Below are positions 13,437 to 17,852 of a stretch of DNA of 17,852 nucleotides, one piece after another. The notes beneath the pieces are model-generated. The model had not been told where the DNA came from and did no database searches. It was given only the letters and a program-made list of their open reading frames with translations. The stretch's first letter is position 1. The number at the start of each line of letters is the position of its first letter. Source of the DNA: an uncultured Campylobacter sp. (GTDB taxonomy: Bacteria; Campylobacterota; Campylobacteria; Campylobacterales; Campylobacteraceae); NCBI RefSeq assembly GCF_938018035.1, contig NZ_CALIJF010000192.1, positions 1 to 17,852 on the forward strand. The letters are read 5' to 3'. The translations under genes and the position numbers were made by a program.

Positions 13437-14990
13437 TTATTTGGCTATCTCGACCGCGCGAAGCTCGCGTATGACGTTAACCTTGATCTCGCCCGGGAAT
13501 TGGACCTTATCTTGGATATCCGAAGCGATCTCTTTAGCCACCAAAACCGCCTCGTCGTCATTCATAAGCTTAGCATTTGCGATGACGCGAATCTCGCGAC
13601 CTGCGTTGATCGCGTAGGCTTGCTTGACGCCCGTTTTGCTCATCGCGATCGCTTCGATGTCGCTAACGCGCTTTAGATAGCTCTCTAGCACCTCTCGTCT
13701 AGCGCCCGGGCGCGCGGCGCTTAACGCGTCTGCCGCACAGACCGCGGCGCTTTCTACGCTAGTCGCCTCCTCGTGGCCGTGGTGGGCGTAGATCGCGTTT
13801 ATCACCACCGGATGCTCTTTGTAGCGGCGGCACACCTCGGCGCCCAGATCTACGTGCGAGCCCTCGTATTCGTGAGTTAGCGCCTTGCCGATGTCGTGAA
13901 GTAGGCCCGCTCGCTTGGCTAGCTTTTGATCTCCGCCCGTTTCTGCGGCGATGATGCCCGCAAGGTGCGCGACCTCAAGGCTGTGCGCAAGGGCGTTTTG
14001 TCCGTAACTGGCGCGAAATTTAAGCTTGCCGATGAGTTTTAAAATTTCCGGATGAATTTTACTAAGACCTAGATCCATTACGATATTTTCACCCTCTTCA
14101 GCGATGCTGGCTTCAAATTCGTCGCTTACTTTTTTGTAGATGTCTTCGATGCGCGCAGGCTGAATTCTGCCGTCTTCGATAAGCGTTTCGATGACGCGAA
14201 CGGCGATGGCGCGACGGTAGAGATTGTGCGAGCTTACGATGATCGCATTGGGGGTATCGTCGATGATAACGTCCACGCCAAGAGTCATCTCAAGCGCCTT
14301 TATGTTGCGCCCCTCTTTGCCGATGATGCGGCCTTTAAGCTCGTCATTTTTGATATTTACGACGTTGATAAGCCGTTCTGCCGCAAACTCGCCCGCGAAG
14401 CGCGACGTAGCCTGCGCCAAAATATAATTCGCTTTTTTTCGCGCCTCTTTTTTGGCTTCCTCTTCATACTTTCGTACTATGTGAGCAATGTCGGTGCGGC
14501 TTTGCTCCTCGACTTTCTTAAGCACCTGCGCGCGCGCCTCATCCTGAGTAAAGCCCGCCACGCGCTCCAAAACTTTAAGCGCTTCGGCTAGCTTCTCTTC
14601 ATAGCTTTTCTTTAAATTTGAGCCCTCTTCGTAGAGGAATTTAGCCTCTTTTTTGGCGCTTTCGAGCTCTTTTTTGCTGTCTTTTAAAATTTCTTGCTCG
14701 GTTAGAAGCGCGTGCTCCTTTTTACCGAGCTCGTCAAATTTAACGTTAAATTCCTTCTGCAGTTTGCTTGCTTTATCTTCGTATTTTTTCTTAGCTTCAA
14801 ACTCAGCTTCCTGCACCGAAATTTTAGAATTTCGCAAGATGCCCTCGGCTTCAAATTCTATAGCTTTGGCTTTAGCTTTAGCTTGTTCGACGAAGAAATC
14901 GTAGTTGGCGTTATTGATCTTTCTAGCTACTAAGTATCCTATGCCAGCGCCCACCGCAAGAGCGCACAAGGCGATTAAAATCTCTATCAT
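13437..14990 (-). CDS. rny: Ribonuclease Y
   Basis: 517 aa, the usual length. It is a membrane-anchored endoribonuclease that starts mRNA decay. One N-terminal membrane segment (3-21, with GAGIGYLVARK) is followed by a long charged coiled coil (about 30-195). A KH RNA-binding domain has the GxxG loop GKEG at 224-227 (DELKGRIIGKEGRNIKA). The HD phosphohydrolase domain has H336 in ALAHS and the metal-binding H365-D366 in AGLLHDIGKA. The ATG has AGAGGAAAG upstream. Its first 68 bases overlap the end of the 5-FCL gene, so translation is probably coupled. The neighbourhood (5-FCL upstream, thioredoxin and ftsY diverging) matches the C. jejuni rny region. Confidence 0.97.
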   Translation of the reverse strand: MIEILIALCALAVGAGIGYLVARKINNANYDFFVEQAKAKAKAIEFEAEGILRNSKISVQEAEFEAKKKYEDKASKLQKEFNVKFDELGKKEHALLTEQEILKDSKKELESAKKEAKFLYEEGSNLKKSYEEKLAEALKVLERVAGFTQDEARAQVLKKVEEQSRTDIAHIVRKYEEEAKKEARKKANYILAQATSRFAGEFAAERLINVVNIKNDELKGRIIGKEGRNIKALEMTLGVDVIIDDTPNAIIVSSHNLYRRAIAVRVIETLIEDGRIQPARIEDIYKKVSDEFEASIAEEGENIVMDLGLSKIHPEILKLIGKLKFRASYGQNALAHSLEVAHLAGIIAAETGGDQKLAKRAGLLHDIGKALTHEYEGSHVDLGAEVCRRYKEHPVVINAIYAHHGHEEATSVESAAVCAADALSAARPGARREVLESYLKRVSDIEAIAMSKTGVKQAYAINAGREIRVIANAKLMNDDEAVLVAKEIASDIQDKVQFPGEIKVNVIRELRAVEIAK

Positions 14991-15540
14991 ACTTTCCTCT
15001 TTTTAGGTAATTTTGGCTCGGAGTTATGTAAAAATCGCCCTTTACGTCGTGATCAAGCGATAAAATTTCGCTGCAAAAGCAGTCTTTTATACTCACGAAC
15101 GCGATTGCGGGCTTAAGCTTCAGACCTGAAAAAAACATATCGTAAAATCCTTTCCCATGTCCTATTCTAGCCATTGCGCCATCCACTCCGATAGCTGGAA
15201 CCACGGCTAGATCGACCTTCTTAAAATACCCGTTTTGTGGAAGCGTCTGCCGCAGCCCAAAGCGTGAAATTTTAAAAGGCTGGCGCAATCTTACCATTTT
15301 TAAGCTAATATCCACCATAAACGGAACGTAAAATTCGCAGCTTTTTGATAGCTTTTTTCTTAAAATCAAAACGTTCGGCTCGTAGCTCATCGGCAAAAAT
15401 ATTAAAATTTTACGTGCTTTTAAAAATTTTATCAGCCGCTCCAGCCGCCATAAAAGTGCGTAATGCTCACATCTAGCCGCGCGCGCGGCGTGAGATTTTA
15501 GACGCGATTTGCAAATTGCTCTAAATTCATTCTTTTGCAT
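14923..15540 (-). CDS. 5-formyltetrahydrofolate cyclo-ligase family protein
   Basis: 205 aa. The enzyme converts 5-formyl-THF to 5,10-methenyl-THF with ATP, recycling a folate storage form. ILIFLPMSYEPNVL (46-59) forms the nucleotide/folate core. VVPAIGVDGAMARIGHGKGFYD (about 112-133) is the signature with the ATP-binding GHGKGFYD, where other members have a G-x-G-x-G-[FY]-YD pattern. An R/K-rich N-terminal helix is usual. The last 22 codons run into rny in another frame, and the tail after GDFYITPSQN looks poorly conserved, so it may be an extension unique to this group. The ATG sits behind AAAAGG; the palindrome GGCTTAAGCC (15541-15550) abuts the start codon. Confidence 0.88.
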   Translation of the reverse strand: MQKNEFRAICKSRLKSHAARAARCEHYALLWRLERLIKFLKARKILIFLPMSYEPNVLILRKKLSKSCEFYVPFMVDISLKMVRLRQPFKISRFGLRQTLPQNGYFKKVDLAVVPAIGVDGAMARIGHGKGFYDMFFSGLKLKPAIAFVSIKDCFCSEILSLDHDVKGDFYITPSQNYLKRGKYDRDFNRLVRSCGGRWHRILSS

Positions 15541-15571
15541 GGCTTAAGCCTTTTATAAAATTTTAACGCTT

Positions 15572-15577
15572 ATTTTA
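15572..15577 (-). promoter_or_regulatory. Candidate -10 box for the 5-FCL / rny operon
   Basis: The minus strand reads CTAGCTAAAATAAGCG, with TAAAAT 32 bases upstream of the 5-FCL ATG. It is a five-of-six match back to back with the plus-strand promoter, so expression of the two directions may interfere. Confidence 0.45.
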
Positions 15578-15588
15578 GCTAGTTTTTG

Positions 15589-15594
15589 TATAAT
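15589..15594 (+). promoter_or_regulatory. -10 box for thioredoxin lipoprotein / ftsY
   Basis: AGTTTTTGTATAATCTTG is a textbook Campylobacter extended -10 (TGTATAAT after a T-run). It lies 26 bases before the ATG. Confidence 0.75.
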
Positions 15595-15620
15595 CTTGCG
15601 ATTAAATTTTAAGGTTTATT

Positions 15621-16202
15621 ATGAAATTTCGTTTTTTTCTAGCACTTTTTACGGCTGTTTTGTTTCTTGCGGGTTGCGGCGATGATGAGGATAAAAAATC
15701 AAGCGATACCCCGACCGAGGCCAACGCCACGCAGCCGCAGTCCGAAACCGAAGCCGTAATCCAGGTCGATTATACCGCTCCTTTTACACTTCAGCTAAGT
15801 AACGGCAAAATTTTAAATATGCAAAAGACAAAGCAAGGCTTTCATATCGATAACAACTCCACCGTGACGCTATTTGCGTTTTTTACGCCGTGGTGCGACG
15901 CCTGCGCCGTGCAGGTAGGCGCACTAAATGCCGCCAAACAAGCCTACTCCGGCAAGCTTGATATCATCGGCGTGATGATCGGTGATACGAATTTAGACGA
16001 TGCAAAAAATTACGCAAGCGCGCACGAAGTAAATTACGCGATCGCTTACGGCGAAGGGACGGACTTTTTTACAAAGGCGCTAGGCGGCATAAACGAAGTG
16101 CCGTATATAGTGATCTACGACGAAAAAGGCGAGTTTAGCGCGCAGTATTTCGGGCTGATGCCGGAAGAAATTTTAATGACCGAATTGGAGAAAATTTTCT
16201 GA
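15621..16202 (+). CDS. Thioredoxin-like lipoprotein (TlpA/ResA type)
   Basis: 193 aa. The signal peptide ends in the lipobox FLAGC (lipid cysteine C19). An acidic S/T/E/Q-rich linker (20-48) follows, then a thioredoxin fold. The redox motif is W91-C92-D93-A94-C95 in FFTPWCDACAV, and the cis-proline is P161 in NEVPYIVIYDEKG. Such membrane-tethered periplasmic thioredoxins reduce or isomerise disulfides, for example in cytochrome c maturation. The WCDAC dipeptide is not diagnostic of oxidase or reductase. The stop overlaps the ftsY ATG by one base (TGATG), so ftsY depends on translation of this gene. The same pair occurs in C. jejuni (Cj1207c/Cj1206c, from memory). Confidence 0.9.
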   Translation: MKFRFFLALFTAVLFLAGCGDDEDKKSSDTPTEANATQPQSETEAVIQVDYTAPFTLQLSNGKILNMQKTKQGFHIDNNSTVTLFAFFTPWCDACAVQVGALNAAKQAYSGKLDIIGVMIGDTNLDDAKNYASAHEVNYAIAYGEGTDFFTKALGGINEVPYIVIYDEKGEFSAQYFGLMPEEILMTELEKIF

Positions 16203-17065
16203 TGTTCGAATTTTTTAAAAAAGGGCTTAGCAAGACCATAGACGCAATGCGGGGCGCGAAAAGCGAAGATAAAATTTCAAAAGAAATTTTAGAAGAGATG
16301 CTGCTTGAAGCCGACGTAGGCTACGAGCTTGTAGAGGAAATTTTAGAAAAACTGCCCGCAAAAAAGCTAGTCGCAAAAGACGATCTTAAGGGCGTTTTAA
16401 AGAGCTATTTCAATTACGAAATCGCTAAAGCCGCAGATGAGAAGCCGTTCGTAGAGCTCATTATCGGCGTAAACGGCGCGGGCAAAACTACGACAACCGC
16501 AAAGCTTGCAAATTTATATAAAAATAGCGGCCAAAGCGTGATCTTGGGCGCATGCGACACCTTTCGCGCGGGCGCGGTCGAGCAGCTGCGCAAATGGGCG
16601 CAGATCCTAAATCTACCGATCGTAGCGACCGCGCAGGGACATGATCCCGCTGCCGTGGCGTTTGACACCGTAAGCTCGGCAAGTGCAAAAAATATCGATC
16701 GTGTCCTGATCGACACCGCAGGACGCTTGCAAAATCAGAAAAATTTAGCCGCGGAGTTAGAGAAGATCGTGCGCATCTGCGACCGCGCAAAAAGCGGCGC
16801 ACCGCACCGCAAGATCATCGTGCTCGACGCCACTCAGGGCAATCACAGCGTTGCGCAAGCCAGGGCATTCAACGAGATCGTGAAGCTCGACGGCATCATC
16901 ATCACGAAGCTCGACGGCACGCCCAAGGGCGGCGCACTTTTCGCCATAGCGCGCGAACTGCGGCTACCGATACTTTTCGTCGGCGTGGGCGAGCGGATGG
17001 AAGATTTGGCGGAATTTAACTCGGATCAGTTCGTAGAGACGCTTGTGGATGGGATTTACGCTTAG
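16202..17065 (+). CDS. ftsY: Signal recognition particle receptor FtsY
   Basis: 287 aa. The SRP GTPase receptor docks ribosome-SRP complexes at the inner membrane for co-translational insertion. A short N domain (1-75) has no long acidic A region, only an amphipathic start MFEFFKKGLSKTID that can serve as membrane-binding helix; this short form is usual in campylobacters. The G domain has P-loop GVNGAGKTT (89-97), G2 DTFRAGAVEQL (119-129), G3 DTAGR (171-175), G4 TKLDGTPKGG (235-244) and the closing loop FVGVGE. All GTPase elements are intact. It follows the thioredoxin lipoprotein with overlapping stop and start. Confidence 0.97.
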   Translation: MFEFFKKGLSKTIDAMRGAKSEDKISKEILEEMLLEADVGYELVEEILEKLPAKKLVAKDDLKGVLKSYFNYEIAKAADEKPFVELIIGVNGAGKTTTTAKLANLYKNSGQSVILGACDTFRAGAVEQLRKWAQILNLPIVATAQGHDPAAVAFDTVSSASAKNIDRVLIDTAGRLQNQKNLAAELEKIVRICDRAKSGAPHRKIIVLDATQGNHSVAQARAFNEIVKLDGIIITKLDGTPKGGALFAIARELRLPILFVGVGERMEDLAEFNSDQFVETLVDGIYA

Positions 17066-17209
17066 GCTCTGCGTAAATTTACATATTCTCGCCGAATAAG
17101 CTTAAATTTTACGCGCCGAAATGCTCGTCAAATTTTGCCGCTCGATTATCTTAGAATAAATTTTACTTATAATTTTACGATTTTCATTTAGAATTTTACA
17201 AAATTTAGC

Positions 17210-17277
17210 TCAGCACTGCATAAAAAACGCGCCCACCCGCGTCCATTCGCACCAAAATACGTAAAATCCCTCCGCCC
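17210..17277 (-). pseudogene. Remnant: frameshifted copy of a DUF1963-like 3' end
   Basis: The DNA is about 90% identical to the 3' end of the gene entering at the right edge (six mismatches and one 2-base gap in 58-60 aligned bases). It starts right after the stop of the unknown gene at 17292. The end of the frame would read YVFWCEWTRVGAFFMQC then stop. The 2-base deletion, relative to the other copy, breaks the frame before YVFWCE, and there is no start. It is therefore a dead fragment, not a gene. From here to ftsY (17066-17209) the DNA is AT-rich and empty. Confidence 0.6.
17213..17270. repeat. Direct repeat copy 1 (58 bp)
   Basis: It starts GCACTGCATAAAAAACGCGC and ends TAAAATCCC. Its partner is at 17770-17829. 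Some similarity (AAATTT-A-CTCA) continues on the left. The two copies flank the unknown gene and its upstream sequence. Confidence 0.8.
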
Positions 17278-17291
17278 GCAACGCGGCGTGC

Positions 17292-17749
17292 TTACAAGAA
17301 TTCTTCAATGATCTCAAGCTGCTTAAATTTCACGGTTATCCTCTGCCCGCTCGCAAAGATAAAGTCATACTCGCAAACGCCTCCCCGCTCTAGCGAAAAT
17401 TGATGAACTATCAGATCGTTATTTTTAAAGCTCTTGTCGTCCGTTTTGAAGCGGACGGCTAGGACGTTTTTGAAAACAAATTTAAAATTTCTATCTCGGT
17501 AGGGCGATAAAAATTTCATCGTCAGTCTATCTTCGTTTTTTAAAATGCCAAATTTAAATTCAGTCAAAACGGCGTCGTGAAGGGTCTCTTTCGTATTAAA
17601 CAGATACCTTTTCGGATCCAAGACAAACCGCCTGATAGGCTTTGCTATTTCGTTTTCATTCTTGCGAAGCGACTTAAAATAATCGTCAAAATACCACGCC
17701 CCTTTTTTTTATTTTCGCCGTGATCATCCGTCTGTCCATTTGCGCACAT
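17292..17749 (-). CDS. Unknown gene split by a frameshift at an A8G4 tract
   Basis: The main frame (17292-17710) has no ATG: it is open upstream to a stop at the A-tract, and only a TTG at 17621 would give a 109-aa product. The 27 codons before that TTG read as protein-like (AWYFDDYFKSLRKNENEIAK). Good starts lie beyond the tract in other frames: ATG 17749 (MCANGQTDDHGENKKK) joins by a -1 shift at the A-tract, giving 152 aa; ATG 17739 (MDRRMITAKIKK) joins if one A is lost. The body has an LHDA motif and alternating beta strands (FKFVFKNVLAVRF, RITVKFKQLEII), as in several small immunity-protein families. I cannot name it. It is either frameshifted on purpose, phase-variable, a pseudogene or a sequencing slip. 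Confidence 0.55.
17702..17708 (-). promoter_or_regulatory. Candidate -1 slippery heptamer A_AAA_AAG
   Basis: In the frame of ATG 17749 the codons are AAT AAA AAA AAG GGG, so A_AAA_AAG stands in exactly the phase used by programmed -1 frameshifting (dnaX type). A -1 slip continues as GGG GCG TGG TAT in the main frame. No clear stimulatory hairpin follows, and the upstream Shine-Dalgarno-like element is only AGGA. Confidence 0.4.
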
Positions 17750-17763
17750 TTCCTAAATTTTAC

Positions 17764-17852
17764 TCACGTGCACTGCATAAAAAACGCGCTCACCCGCGTC
17801 TGCTCGCACCAAAACACATATAAAATCCCGCCGCTGCCGAACATCACCTCGC
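17764..17852 (-). CDS. C-terminus of a DUF1963/YwqG-like protein, 5' end outside window
   Basis: The last 28 codons are visible, reading EVMFGSGGILYVFWCEQTRV then SAFFMQCT and stop. A G-x-x-G-x-LY-x-F segment followed by a final QC recalls the end of YwqG/DUF1963 proteins (W-G-D-x-G-x-LYFWI ... LQC). These are cytoplasmic proteins of unknown function, often found in immunity-gene clusters. With so little sequence the family call is weak; the frame itself is supported by the second copy, which preserves YVFWCExTRVxAFFMQC. The next gene starts 14 bases downstream. Confidence 0.45.
   Translation of the reverse strand, partial: EVMFGSGGILYVFWCEQTRVSAFFMQCT
17770..17829. repeat. Direct repeat copy 2 (60 bp)
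   Basis: This is the partner of 17213-17270, with two extra bases (TATATG against TACG on the minus strand) that keep the frame open. It lies inside the partial DUF1963-like gene. Confidence 0.8.

Noticed and set aside
17213..17829. The direct repeats as attachment sites or IS ends
   Set aside because: The repeats are coding 3' ends of the same gene family with codon-like changes and a frameshift, and no integrase or transposase is present between them.

Overview
The window reads as the chromosome of a campylobacterium (Campylobacterota). The gene order gapA-pgk-tpiA-fabI, the block rny / 5-FCL / thioredoxin lipoprotein / ftsY, a Gne-like galE, extended TATAAT -10 boxes and many TAAAATTTT-type words all fit Campylobacter. 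The G+C looks higher than in C. jejuni, so I favour an oral-group species (gracilis, showae, rectus or curvus type). That species guess is inference. I see no rRNA, tRNA, CRISPR array, IS element or prophage.

Layout. 1-2.4 kb (minus): a Wzx-type polysaccharide flippase cut by the left edge, and galE with its own TATAAT promoter. 2.5-4.8 kb (minus): a coupled cluster of a 36-aa ORF, a PolB-like 3'-5' exonuclease and a small exported ATP-dependent DNA ligase. The exonuclease carries a large insert with a five-residue (15-bp) periodicity. 4.9-9.35 kb (minus): gapA, pgk, tpiA, a 316-bp gap with a long inverted repeat, fabI and a helical hypothetical gene. 9.49-10.69 kb (plus): a lipoprotein resembling MliC lysozyme inhibitors and an uncharacterised protein with a C-x-C-G-x3-C motif. 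10.79-12.37 kb (minus): dedA, then a barnase-type ribonuclease, then barstar, with gaps or overlaps of only a few bases. 12.37-12.84 kb: AT-rich non-coding DNA with hairpins. 12.85-15.54 kb (minus): 5-formyl-THF cyclo-ligase, RNase Y and a Ysc84/SYLF protein. 15.62-17.07 kb (plus): a thioredoxin-like lipoprotein overlapping ftsY. 17.2-17.85 kb (minus): an accessory patch holding the 3' end of a DUF1963-like gene, an unknown gene interrupted at an A8G4 tract, and a frameshifted second copy of the DUF1963-like 3' end.

Most genes are housekeeping: glycolysis/gluconeogenesis, type II fatty-acid synthesis, one-carbon metabolism, mRNA decay, membrane protein targeting and surface glycan synthesis. 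The notable accessory content is nuclease/immunity-like: the barnase-barstar pair, several small immunity-like proteins, and the duplicated, frameshifted patch at the right end. There the unknown gene has a canonical -1 slippery heptamer in exactly the phase that would join its two reading frames.
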